This document shows positions 17,002 to 24,952 of a stretch of DNA of 64,000 nucleotides, in pieces. The translations under genes were made by a program, and so were the position numbers. The first letter of the stretch is position 1. Each line of letters opens with the position of its first letter. A model generated the notes under the pieces. The model made no database searches. It was not told the origin of the DNA and saw nothing but the letters and a program-made list of their open reading frames with translations. Origin of the DNA: Lachnospiraceae bacterium (lineage in GTDB: Bacteria; Bacillota; Clostridia; Lachnospirales; Lachnospiraceae); the NCBI GenBank assembly GCA_016286035.1, contig JAEERY010000019.1:1-64000 (forward strand). Reading direction: 5' to 3'.

Positions 17002-19107
17002 TCAACACATCCCGTCAAGCGGAATGTTAAGCTGTTCTGTTCCTTTAAGTACAAATCTTCCTTCTTTTATGATGCTTATCCTGTCTCCCGATCTTGTCAC
17101 AGCCTCTACGCATCCCAGTTCATCATACGGTATCGTGATGTCCGTATGACAGTTCAGATATGCCGCCGAAGGATCCTCGTTTCTTTTTGCCGAATAACTG
17201 TTTTCCTTGGCGATTATCTTCTTGCCGTCTGGATTGAAGGTCTCAACATCTTCCTCGTGAGAAAAACATGTATCACCCACAGCGAAATGAGGGCCTGTCT
17301 TCTCGGCGATAAGTATTGGCATGATCTTTTCTAGTGAATACTTTTTAATGACACTGTATGCCAGGGTATTTGTACCTATGGCAAACTCCCCTATCGGAAG
17401 AGTCTCGTGATTGAATAAAAGATAAGTATCAAGGAATTTTGCGCATGCTTGCTCGTCTTCATAATTCCCACAGTTTATATTATCTATTATTCCGTCCTTA
17501 AATTCCAGTGTCAAATCGACGAATTGAATGCCATTTAGATACACTTCTTTGACATGTAGGATACCTTGTGTACCTTCCAGTTTTGGAGACGTAAAGACTT
17601 CGCCGACCGGTATGTTCACATCAGCCACGCAGTTCTCAAATTTGGTCTCCTTTTCAGGATTAGTTATGTCAACCAGCTTGATCTTTATATCCGTCCTGTT
17701 TCCGTTCATGCCGACGATATGAACATGATCCGCCTTATCCAGTTCATCTATGATCTTCTGCTGTATATCCCTGTACAGTTCATAGTTTAACGTATTGATA
17801 CCGATGGTCTCTTTGAATATATCCTCAAAATCCTCACCGATGGCAGGTGTAGGAAATGCTATGATGGTAAAGCTTCTCTCCTCTCCCTTCACATATCTGT
17901 TAAGGATCTCTCCCGCCCTTGAAGTATAGCGGGTGAGAAGTTTCTTTGTATCGGCATCAAGCGTTGTCTTTTCTTCCTTATCGATCGGAGCAAACGCTTT
18001 TTCACCGAACCCTTCTATGCATGCGGGTCCGCCGTACACTCCGGCCTTTTCTTTAATCTTTTCAAGGCTGTCTCTGTAGCACTCAAGTTTTCTTTCCATG
18101 AAGCCGTGATCAAAATACAAAGCCTTGTCATGTTCATGATCATAGTCAAACTGTCTGTTTGGCGACGTGCTCTCTATGCCTCTTTTGATCACACTTCTAC
18201 CCAGCATGAAGCTTGGGGTTGAATAATGGATAATGGCTTCAAGACCGATCTTTCTAAAGTTCTCGACTGCCTTTCTTACCACCCTCTCAAATCCCAAAAA
18301 GTATCTTATCTCAACAGTCTTTTTTATGCTTATATCCTTGCCTGTTGCAATAAATCCCTTTCTGTAACCTTCGGTAAACGTATCCGCCATGATGCATATA
18401 TCATCATCATTTAACGTAGCCATATATGTAGCCATAGCCAGCTCCACATCGGATATGTATTCACCGTAATCATACAGATAATCACTGTCGGAAAGATCCG
18501 CCTCCATTACAATGGATTTGGGAAGACTTTCAGTATCGGCAAAACTCTTTTTTAATGAATCCTCAAGCATAAGATCAAGGTAATCATATGCAAATGCCCT
18601 GTAAGCCTCTTTAAGATCACTTACCACAGGTGCTTTTTCATTCTCCTGTTTCGCACCGACAAACATCCCGTATATCTCAAGAAAGAGCTCTTCCCTTATC
18701 AGCACCTGTTCAAGATCACAACTGTATGCATATATGATACAGGATCTTAATTCGGCGTAAATTGCTGAAAGGATCTGTCCCATCTCCTTGCCTAGCCTTC
18801 TTACGGCATATGCGGGATTTAAATAGCTGTTCTCATAATACTTTTGCTTCAGCTCGATATAAAGATCCTTGTTTGTCTTTATCCTCCTGCTTACCGGAGC
18901 CTTGAAATAATATCCGTCCAGAACATCTGTCAGAATGTCATCCACGGAACGCAAAAACAGAGCTACCTGATTGAAATACGGATAGTATGCATCATCCGTC
19001 TCGCATTTGTCACAGACGGAACGTATCCTTTCAATCGCCAGCTCATGTCTTTCTTTCATATATTCATATGTTTCTTCATCCAAATTCATCTTATAGCTGT
19101 AGTTCAT
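17002..19107 (-). CDS. M29-type aminopeptidase with long N-terminal extension
   Basis: A 701-residue protein whose last 400 residues match the M29 (AmpS/PepS) metallo-aminopeptidases: VADVNIPVGEVFTSPKLEGT, EFAIGTN and EKTGPHFAVGD carry the likely metal-binding Glu and His residues. M29 enzymes are about 400 residues; here about 300 extra residues precede the core, are mostly helical and acidic, and match no domain I know. No signal peptide, so cytoplasmic. GGAG lies 6 bases before the ATG at 19107, one base after the stop of the preceding small gene. Upstream in-frame starts overlap that gene and lack a site. A role in peptide recycling is inferred. Confidence 0.85.
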   Translation of the reverse strand: MNYSYKMNLDEETYEYMKERHELAIERIRSVCDKCETDDAYYPYFNQVALFLRSVDDILTDVLDGYYFKAPVSRRIKTNKDLYIELKQKYYENSYLNPAYAVRRLGKEMGQILSAIYAELRSCIIYAYSCDLEQVLIREELFLEIYGMFVGAKQENEKAPVVSDLKEAYRAFAYDYLDLMLEDSLKKSFADTESLPKSIVMEADLSDSDYLYDYGEYISDVELAMATYMATLNDDDICIMADTFTEGYRKGFIATGKDISIKKTVEIRYFLGFERVVRKAVENFRKIGLEAIIHYSTPSFMLGRSVIKRGIESTSPNRQFDYDHEHDKALYFDHGFMERKLECYRDSLEKIKEKAGVYGGPACIEGFGEKAFAPIDKEEKTTLDADTKKLLTRYTSRAGEILNRYVKGEERSFTIIAFPTPAIGEDFEDIFKETIGINTLNYELYRDIQQKIIDELDKADHVHIVGMNGNRTDIKIKLVDITNPEKETKFENCVADVNIPVGEVFTSPKLEGTQGILHVKEVYLNGIQFVDLTLEFKDGIIDNINCGNYEDEQACAKFLDTYLLFNHETLPIGEFAIGTNTLAYSVIKKYSLEKIMPILIAEKTGPHFAVGDTCFSHEEDVETFNPDGKKIIAKENSYSAKRNEDPSAAYLNCHTDITIPYDELGCVEAVTRSGDRISIIKEGRFVLKGTEQLNIPLDGMC

Positions 19108-19108
19108 A

Positions 19109-19426
19109 TCACACTCCATATGCACCCGCATACAGCACAAAACTCACCCCTAAAAGAGCCATGATATTAAGCACTATACCTATATAGGAGAAAAGATGGA
19201 ACTCATCCGGTTTTGCTTTCGATATATATCCCAGAATAAGTCCTACCGTCGAGAACAGAAGTATCATAACGCCCGTGCCCCCCAGGCGTTCGGTAGCTAT
19301 ACCTCCGATCTTGTATGTCCGATATATCGCTATGATGAGCGATGCCACGGCTATCAAACCCAATACCGAGGACATAACGGCCTGTACAGAATGCTTTTTA
19401 TCCGTAAAAATATATTTTCCAGCCAT
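19109..19426 (-). CDS. Small membrane protein, DUF6142-like
   Basis: A 105-residue protein with about three hydrophobic spans (roughly 15-36, 50-68, 80-100) and an N-terminal FTDKKHSVQAVMSS segment. It resembles small Lachnospiraceae membrane proteins grouped as DUF6142, a tentative match from memory. No function is known. It sits 2 bases after pyrE and one base before the aminopeptidase start, so it is co-translated within the operon. Confidence 0.75.
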   Translation of the reverse strand: MAGKYIFTDKKHSVQAVMSSVLGLIAVASLIIAIYRTYKIGGIATERLGGTGVMILLFSTVGLILGYISKAKPDEFHLFSYIGIVLNIMALLGVSFVLYAGAYGV

Positions 19427-19428
19427 TA

Positions 19429-20091
19429 TTATGACCTTACCCCGTACATCTCATAGTATGCGTCTATACGACTCTTTAATTCATCATCGATTATCTTTTT
19501 CTCAACCAGATATTCAACGACCTCATCCATTGATACGATCGCTGCAGTATCAAAACCGTAAAGATCCTTTATCTCATCAAGAGCTCCCTTGTCGCCCTTA
19601 CCCTTCTCACATCTGTTTAAAGAAACCATGAGACCTGTTATCTTTACATCTCCCTGTGCCTTAACTATCGGGATGGTCTCTTCCATGGATTTTCCGGAGG
19701 TTGTTACATCCTCTATAACAACAATCCTGTCACCGTCCTTTATAGGGCTTCCTAGAAGAATCCCGGCATCCCCGTGATCCTTGGCTTCTTTTCTGTTTGA
19801 GCAGTATCTTATCTCTTTTGAGTAAAGCTTACTGTAAGCTATCGTCGTAGCAACAGAAAGCGGGATACCTTTATATGCGGGTCCGAACAGAACATCAAAG
19901 TCATCACCGTACTTGTCATGAATAGCCTTCGCATAGTACTCACCGAGCTTTGAAAGCTGCTCTCCCGTGACATACAGTCCCGCATTCATGAAAAACGGTG
20001 ATTTTCTTCCGCTCTTTAATGTAAAGTCACCAAACTTTAACACACCGCAATCCAACATAAAATCAACAAATTCCTGCTTGTAAGCTTCCAT
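19429..20091 (-). CDS. pyrE: Orotate phosphoribosyltransferase
   Basis: PyrE joins orotate to PRPP to give OMP, the fifth step of pyrimidine synthesis. The 220 residues carry the PRPP-binding motif VVIEDVTTSGKS and the flexible-loop region YCSNRKEAKDHG with the catalytic Lys, plus the substrate hood FGPAYKGIPL. It follows pyrF by 55 bases with a GGA site 8 bases before ATG. pyrD and pyrK, often in the same cluster, are absent. Confidence 0.97.
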   Translation of the reverse strand: MEAYKQEFVDFMLDCGVLKFGDFTLKSGRKSPFFMNAGLYVTGEQLSKLGEYYAKAIHDKYGDDFDVLFGPAYKGIPLSVATTIAYSKLYSKEIRYCSNRKEAKDHGDAGILLGSPIKDGDRIVVIEDVTTSGKSMEETIPIVKAQGDVKITGLMVSLNRCEKGKGDKGALDEIKDLYGFDTAAIVSMDEVVEYLVEKKIIDDELKSRIDAYYEMYGVRS

Positions 20092-20146
20092 AATTATTTC
20101 CTTTCGATCAAACTCGCCTTTTGATGATACCAGGTATTATCTCACC

Positions 20147-21067
20147 TTATCCCAATGCCTGCGCTATATCCTCTTTCATTGCTTTTACTGCTGCGAGTGC
20201 TGCCTCGGCATAACCTTCCTCGCCGTATGATGCATACTGCTCCTGCTGGTAAGCACCTATGATTCCGCGGCTCGAATTAACGATCGCTCCGAGTCCGTCC
20301 TTGTTAAAGAAGTGGACAAGATCCTTGCCCTTGCCGCCCTGTGCACCATAACCCGGTACAAGTATAAAGCTCTTGGGCATAACTTCACGCATTATCCTTC
20401 CTTCTTCGGGATATGTCGCACCGACTACGGCTCCTACATAAGAATACTCGTCTCCCATGCATTCGCCTGCCCATTCATTAACCTTTTCTCCGACAAGTTC
20501 AAAGAGTTTTTTATCTCCGATAAGTCTGTCCTGGAACTCACCGCTGCTGGGATTTGAAGTCTTAACAAGTACAAATATTCCCTTCTTTTCTTCTTTGCAG
20601 ACTTCAATGAAAGGCTTTACCCCGTCACTTCCAAGATACGGATTGACAGTCACAAAATCCTCGTCAAATCCTCTGCACAGTGTATCTCCTATCTTAACAG
20701 AGCCAAGATGACCGATAGCATATGCTGTTGAGGTTGATCCTATATCACCTCTTTTTATATCACCTATGACCACAAGTCCCTTTTCCTTGCAGTATCTGAC
20801 TGTCTTATCGAAAGCAGATAGTCCTGGCAAGCCAAACTGTTCGTACATTGCGATCTGCGGTTTTACTGCAGGGATGTATTCATGAATGGCATCTATAAGA
20901 CCCTTATTGTATTCCCAGATCGCCTCTGCGGCTGCGTCAAGACTCTCACCGTGTTCTTTTATGGCCTTTTTCATTATATGGCCGGGGATTAGTTTCATGG
21001 TGGGATCCAGACCCACGACTATAGGTGCCTGTGTTTTCCTGATATTTGCAATAAGCTTGTTGATCAT
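20147..21067 (-). CDS. pyrF: Orotidine 5'-phosphate decarboxylase (long type)
   Basis: PyrF decarboxylates OMP to UMP. The 306-residue product belongs to the longer subfamily (PyrF type 2): VVGLDPTMKLIP at the N-terminus, the catalytic D-K-x-x-D cluster in GDIKRGDIGST, and VPGYGAQGGKGKD near the phosphate site. It is the first gene of the pyrF-to-radA run. Only 77 bases separate it from the nrdD stop, and these include the nrdD terminator; no convincing promoter was found, so its transcription start is unclear. Confidence 0.97.
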   Translation of the reverse strand: MINKLIANIRKTQAPIVVGLDPTMKLIPGHIMKKAIKEHGESLDAAAEAIWEYNKGLIDAIHEYIPAVKPQIAMYEQFGLPGLSAFDKTVRYCKEKGLVVIGDIKRGDIGSTSTAYAIGHLGSVKIGDTLCRGFDEDFVTVNPYLGSDGVKPFIEVCKEEKKGIFVLVKTSNPSSGEFQDRLIGDKKLFELVGEKVNEWAGECMGDEYSYVGAVVGATYPEEGRIMREVMPKSFILVPGYGAQGGKGKDLVHFFNKDGLGAIVNSSRGIIGAYQQEQYASYGEEGYAEAALAAVKAMKEDIAQALG

Positions 21068-21101
21068 ACGTTAACTATTCTCCTTTGTATCTTAACCCCA
21101 G

Positions 21102-21129
21102 AAAAAGGCAAGCATATGCTTGCCTTTTA
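21102..21129 (-). terminator. Terminator of nrdD
   Basis: AAAAGGCAAGCATATGCTTGCCTTTTT is a nearly perfect palindrome (GGCAAGCA/TGCTTGCC) with A and T tails on both sides, immediately after the nrdD stop. Confidence 0.85.
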
Positions 21130-21144
21130 ATGTATTGGAATCTG

Positions 21145-23538
21145 TTATAAAACTGCCATTGAGCGTTCCTGTGCGAATTTCTTTATATTGGACGCATTGA
21201 CATATTTCTTGAATCCTTCTTCATTGACCACCACAAGTGTAGGTGCCTGCATGATTCCGTATTTGCCGGCAAGTTCCATATTCTCTTCGGCATCTATTAG
21301 AACATATTTCTCATTCTTAAGATACTCTTTTGCAAGCTTACAGTTAGGGCAGGTCTTTGTTGTGAACAGATACATCACATCCTGAGGTGCATTAACCTCA
21401 ACTTCCGGAAGATCGTCCTCAACATCCTTAAGTGTAACGACCGCACTCATCGGACGCTTCAAAACAGATCTCTCTATGTCATATACTTTTCTGTTCGCAT
21501 ATTCCTGAAGCTTTCCGTCGTTCCAGTTCTGAACAGGTCTGTAGTAACCAGTGATCCTGCTGTATACTTCGGTAGGATTTCCGCAATGAGGACACTGTGT
21601 TACCTCACCTGCGATATATCCGTGATTCTTACATATAGAATACGTCGGTGACAGTGTATAGTAAGGAAGCTTGTAATTCTCTGCTATAGTCCTTACAAGA
21701 TCTGCCGCAGCCTTCCAGTCAGGCAGCTTCTCTCCAAGGAAAGCATGGAATACCGTTCCGGATGTATACAGTGTCTGAAGATCATCCTGGATATCAAGTG
21801 CATCAAATATATCATATGTATATCCGACAGGCAGATGCGATGAGTTCGTATAATACGGTGTGTCACCCTGGTTACCGGCTGTCTTGATTCCGGGCCAGTT
21901 CTTGCGGTCATGCTTTGCGAGTCTGTAGCTTGTTGACTCTGCTGGTGTAGCCTCAAGGTTGTACAGATCACCGTACATCTCCTGATAATCACTGAGTCTG
22001 TTTCTCATGTGATTGAGAACTTCCTTTGTGAACTCCTGAACATGCTTGTCAGTCATATCCGCACGCAGCCAGTTGGCATTTAAGCCCACTTCGTTCATAC
22101 CAACCAGACCTATGGTTGAAAAATGATTATCAAATGTACCAAGGTATCTGCGTGTATAAGGGTAGAGACCCTCATTGAGCAGCTTCGTTATGACACCCCT
22201 CTTTATCTTAAGGGAACGGGCTGCTATATCCATCATCTTGTCAAGGCGCTTGTAGAAGTCAGCCTTGTCAGTTGACAGATAAGCGATACGGGGCATATTG
22301 ATCGTTACTACGCCCACCGAACCTGTACTCTCGCCCGAGCCAAAGAAGCCTCCCGTCTTCTTACGCAGCTCACGGAGATCCAGACGAAGTCTGCAGCACA
22401 TAGATCTTACGTCTGAAGGTTCCATATCGGAATTTATATAATTTGAGAAGTATGGTGTACCATACTTTGAAGTCATTTCGAAAAGAAGTCTGTTGTTCTC
22501 CGTATCCGACCAGTCAAAATCCCTTGTTATGGAATATGTAGGGATGGGATACTGGAATCCGCGGCCGTTGGCATCACCTTCGATCATTGTCTCGATAAAT
22601 GCCTTATTGACCATATCCATCTCTTCCTTACAGTCCTTATAGCAGAAATCCATCTCTTTTCCGCCGACTATAGCGGGAAGCTCTGCCAGATCGGCAGGAA
22701 CTGTCCAGTCAAGAGTGATATTTGAGAACGGTGCCTGCGTTCCCCACCTTGAAGGTGTGTTTACACCGTATATAAATGCCTCTATGCACTTTTTAACTTC
22801 TTTATATGTAAGGTTGTCAACCTTTACAAAAGGTGCAAGGTAAGTATCAAACGATGAAAAAGCCTGTGCACCTGCCCATTCGTTCTGCATAATGCCAAGG
22901 AAGTTTACCATCTGGTTGCAAAGAACAGAAAGATGAGCTGCGGGAGCTGATGTGATCTTGCCTGTTATACCTCCGAGTCCTTCCTTTATGAGCTGCTTTA
23001 ATGACCAGCCCGCGCAATAACCTGTCAGCATTGACAGATCATGAATATGAATGTCTGCGTTACGATGAGCCTTAGCTATCTCCTCATCATAGACCTCAGA
23101 CAGCCAGTAATTTGCTGTAACCGCACCGGAGTTTGACAGAATTAATCCTCCGACAGAATAGGTAACGGTGGAGTTTTCCTTAACTCTCCAGTCCTCTACC
23201 TTCACATAACTGTTAACTACGTCCTTGTAGTCGAGAATGGTCGATTTCATGTTACGAAGCTTTTCTCTCTGCTTACGATAGAGAATAAAAGCTTTAGCCG
23301 CATCGGTATACCCCGCCTGTTCAAGAACTCTTTCCACAGAGTCCTGAATATCCTCAACAGCTATTCTGTTCTCTTTTACTTTGCTCTGGAAATCAGCGGT
23401 AACACGAAGTGAAAGCAAATCTACCACATCATTGGTAAATGAAGCATCCGTAGCATTGAAAGCTTTTATGATCGCATCACTGATCCTTGCCAATGCAAAC
23501 TCTGTCTCTTCCCCGTCCCTTTTTACTACCTGAAACAT
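21145..23538 (-). CDS. nrdD: Anaerobic ribonucleotide reductase with C-terminal glutaredoxin-like domain
   Basis: Class III reductase that makes deoxynucleoside triphosphates without oxygen through a glycyl radical. The 797 residues comprise an ATP-cone (about 1-95), the ten-stranded barrel with GGFFGSGESTGSVGVVTINMP, a zinc site of the C-x2-H...C-x2-C type (CKNHGY...CPHCG) and the radical loop RITGYYRPVQNW with G664. After that comes an added thioredoxin-fold domain (about 722-797) with the redox motif CPNC at 730-733 and QAPTLVVVNEEG containing the cis-Pro. A built-in NrdH-like reductant fits NrdD2-type enzymes, which use a redoxin rather than formate. The activase gene nrdG is not adjacent. 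Two NrdR boxes lie upstream. Confidence 0.96.
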   Translation of the reverse strand: MFQVVKRDGEETEFALARISDAIIKAFNATDASFTNDVVDLLSLRVTADFQSKVKENRIAVEDIQDSVERVLEQAGYTDAAKAFILYRKQREKLRNMKSTILDYKDVVNSYVKVEDWRVKENSTVTYSVGGLILSNSGAVTANYWLSEVYDEEIAKAHRNADIHIHDLSMLTGYCAGWSLKQLIKEGLGGITGKITSAPAAHLSVLCNQMVNFLGIMQNEWAGAQAFSSFDTYLAPFVKVDNLTYKEVKKCIEAFIYGVNTPSRWGTQAPFSNITLDWTVPADLAELPAIVGGKEMDFCYKDCKEEMDMVNKAFIETMIEGDANGRGFQYPIPTYSITRDFDWSDTENNRLLFEMTSKYGTPYFSNYINSDMEPSDVRSMCCRLRLDLRELRKKTGGFFGSGESTGSVGVVTINMPRIAYLSTDKADFYKRLDKMMDIAARSLKIKRGVITKLLNEGLYPYTRRYLGTFDNHFSTIGLVGMNEVGLNANWLRADMTDKHVQEFTKEVLNHMRNRLSDYQEMYGDLYNLEATPAESTSYRLAKHDRKNWPGIKTAGNQGDTPYYTNSSHLPVGYTYDIFDALDIQDDLQTLYTSGTVFHAFLGEKLPDWKAAADLVRTIAENYKLPYYTLSPTYSICKNHGYIAGEVTQCPHCGNPTEVYSRITGYYRPVQNWNDGKLQEYANRKVYDIERSVLKRPMSAVVTLKDVEDDLPEVEVNAPQDVMYLFTTKTCPNCKLAKEYLKNEKYVLIDAEENMELAGKYGIMQAPTLVVVNEEGFKKYVNASNIKKFAQERSMAVL

Positions 23539-23601
23539 AGATAACCCCGACTTTCCTCATAGAATATTTTGGGAACGCCAAAAAAGCGCCCTACATTAGC
23601 C

Positions 23602-23630
23602 ATGATAACATCACTTAGTATAAAAGTCAA
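23602..23630 (-). promoter_or_regulatory. Sigma-A promoter of nrdD
   Basis: TTGACT (23625-23630), 17-base spacer, TATCAT (23602-23607) on the minus strand. The two NrdR boxes start 7 bases upstream of the -35 element. Confidence 0.8.
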
Positions 23631-23636
23631 CAAAAA

Positions 23637-23652
23637 ACACAAGATATTGTGT
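23637..23652. promoter_or_regulatory. NrdR box 1 of nrdD
   Basis: ACACAAGATATTGTGT agrees with the NrdR consensus (acaCwAtATaTwGtgt) at every position but one. It is separated by 32 bases start to start from a second box, which is three helical turns, the arrangement known for NrdR. Confidence 0.85.
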
Positions 23653-23668
23653 TTATTTATGTAAACTT

Positions 23669-23684
23669 TCCCTAAATATAGTGG
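23669..23684. promoter_or_regulatory. NrdR box 2 of nrdD
   Basis: TCCCTAAATATAGTGG keeps the core C-w-A-n-A-T-a-T-w-G of the NrdR box. With box 1 it forms the expected tandem pair on the same face of the helix. Confidence 0.75.
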
Positions 23685-23689
23685 CACAA

Positions 23690-23743
23690 AAAATGAGCCT
23701 GTTTCAGGGGCTTTGTGGCTAAAGTCGGCTGAAAGGCTCATTT
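23690..23743 (-). terminator. Terminator of the TPR lipoprotein gene
   Basis: AAATGAGCC and GGCTCATTT arms (23690-23699 and 23735-23743) close a longer stem with an inner CAGCCGA region and a run of T on the minus strand. It separates the TPR gene from the nrdD control region. Confidence 0.65.
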
Positions 23744-23761
23744 TATTCGATTATTTTATGT

Positions 23762-24817
23762 CTATCTGGTGGAAAGAAATACGTTTTCCTTCTTGGCTGC
23801 ATCGTCATCCGGATAGCTGGTCAGATATGATGCCATAAGATTCTTGGCTTTCTTAAAATCTCCCAGGTATTCGGTTGCCACTATCTCATTATAAGACAGC
23901 GTCTGTTCGAGTCCGTTGTTCTCTATGTTCTTCGCACTGACAAATGCATTGAGCGCCGATTCATAATCTCCGGATTCGAGTTTGCACAGTCCCATCTGAT
24001 TATAGATGACTGCACTCTCGGGATGTCTCTTTAGGAAATTGTCATATACGCTGGCCGCATAATTGTAATCTCCGAGCTTCTCATAGGTCTTTCCTAGAAA
24101 CAGCACGGTATTCTGATCATCATCATCCCTTGCATCTTCAAGATAGACCTTGGCATTGTCAAGATCACCCATGTAGTAATAGATGCGTCCTTTGTCAAAG
24201 CTTGAGAGTTTCTTCTCATTGTCCACAAGGAAATTCTGAAGATATTTTATACCTTCTTCCTCATAATAATTCTCCGATAGTCTTCCCGCTACTTCTATCC
24301 TCAAGTCATAGTTGTTAGGATCAAGAGTAAGTGCTTTCTCAAAGTCCTCTATCGCCTGATCATGTTCTCCAACCTTAAGATGATCCGTACCTCTTAAATA
24401 GTATGCCATCACATCCTTATCTGACAGATTAAGTATCGCCGTATATGTTTCGATCGCATTCTCATACTCATCCAGTTTTTCATAAGCGGCTGCAAGATAA
24501 AAGTTAAGATCGTAATCCATATCCGTGACATTGCTGCCCGTATACGACATGGATTCATGATAATAATCCACGGCTGCATGGTAATCCATAAGATAATAAC
24601 TGGCTATACCTCTGCCACGTGCTATCATGAGCGCATCCTCACCGTTCTCCTGCGCTCTGTCAAATGAGTCCATTGCCTGAGAATACTGGCTGTTTTCTAT
24701 CGAATCATAACCTGCCTGCGTGAACTCTCCCTGCTTGCCTTTCCCGCAGCCCGACAGAAAAAGCGTTCCAAGTACGATCAGACACGCTGTTTTCTTAATA
24801 CTTCCCTTTAGTTTCAT
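23762..24817 (-). CDS. TPR-repeat lipoprotein
   Basis: A 351-residue predicted lipoprotein with lipobox LFLSGC followed by about seven to eight tetratricopeptide repeats (for example YLRGTDHLKVGEHDQAIEDFEKALTLDP is one unit boundary region). TPR arrays form scaffolds for protein contacts, so an extracytoplasmic adaptor or assembly role is likely; the partner is not known. The frame opens four codons earlier at TTG, but the ATG at 24817 after AAAGGG is preferred. It is a single gene with its own terminator. Confidence 0.88.
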   Translation of the reverse strand: MKLKGSIKKTACLIVLGTLFLSGCGKGKQGEFTQAGYDSIENSQYSQAMDSFDRAQENGEDALMIARGRGIASYYLMDYHAAVDYYHESMSYTGSNVTDMDYDLNFYLAAAYEKLDEYENAIETYTAILNLSDKDVMAYYLRGTDHLKVGEHDQAIEDFEKALTLDPNNYDLRIEVAGRLSENYYEEEGIKYLQNFLVDNEKKLSSFDKGRIYYYMGDLDNAKVYLEDARDDDDQNTVLFLGKTYEKLGDYNYAASVYDNFLKRHPESAVIYNQMGLCKLESGDYESALNAFVSAKNIENNGLEQTLSYNEIVATEYLGDFKKAKNLMASYLTSYPDDDAAKKENVFLSTR

Positions 24818-24860
24818 AATATATATCAACCCTTTAAGTCTTAAACCCCAGATAAATCAA

Positions 24861-24892
24861 ATAAGCATTATGATCTTAACCATAATGCTTAT
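24861..24892 (-). terminator. Perfect inverted repeat after sulP, weak terminator candidate
   Basis: ATAAGCATTATG (24861-24872) and CATAATGCTTAT (24881-24892) form a 12-base perfect stem with an 8-base loop. The stem is AT-rich and the following tract is TTTGATTTAT, so termination would be moderate. It lies between the SulP stop and the TPR lipoprotein start. Confidence 0.5.
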
Positions 24893-24952
24893 CAAAAATT
24901 ATAACATAAATCAATTCCTATTGTATTAAGATTTTCTAAAAATTGATACTAA

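Noticed and set aside
23526-23741. 71-residue minus-strand ORF over the nrdD promoter
   Set aside because: It covers the promoter, both NrdR boxes and part of the terminator, so it cannot be the real start region.
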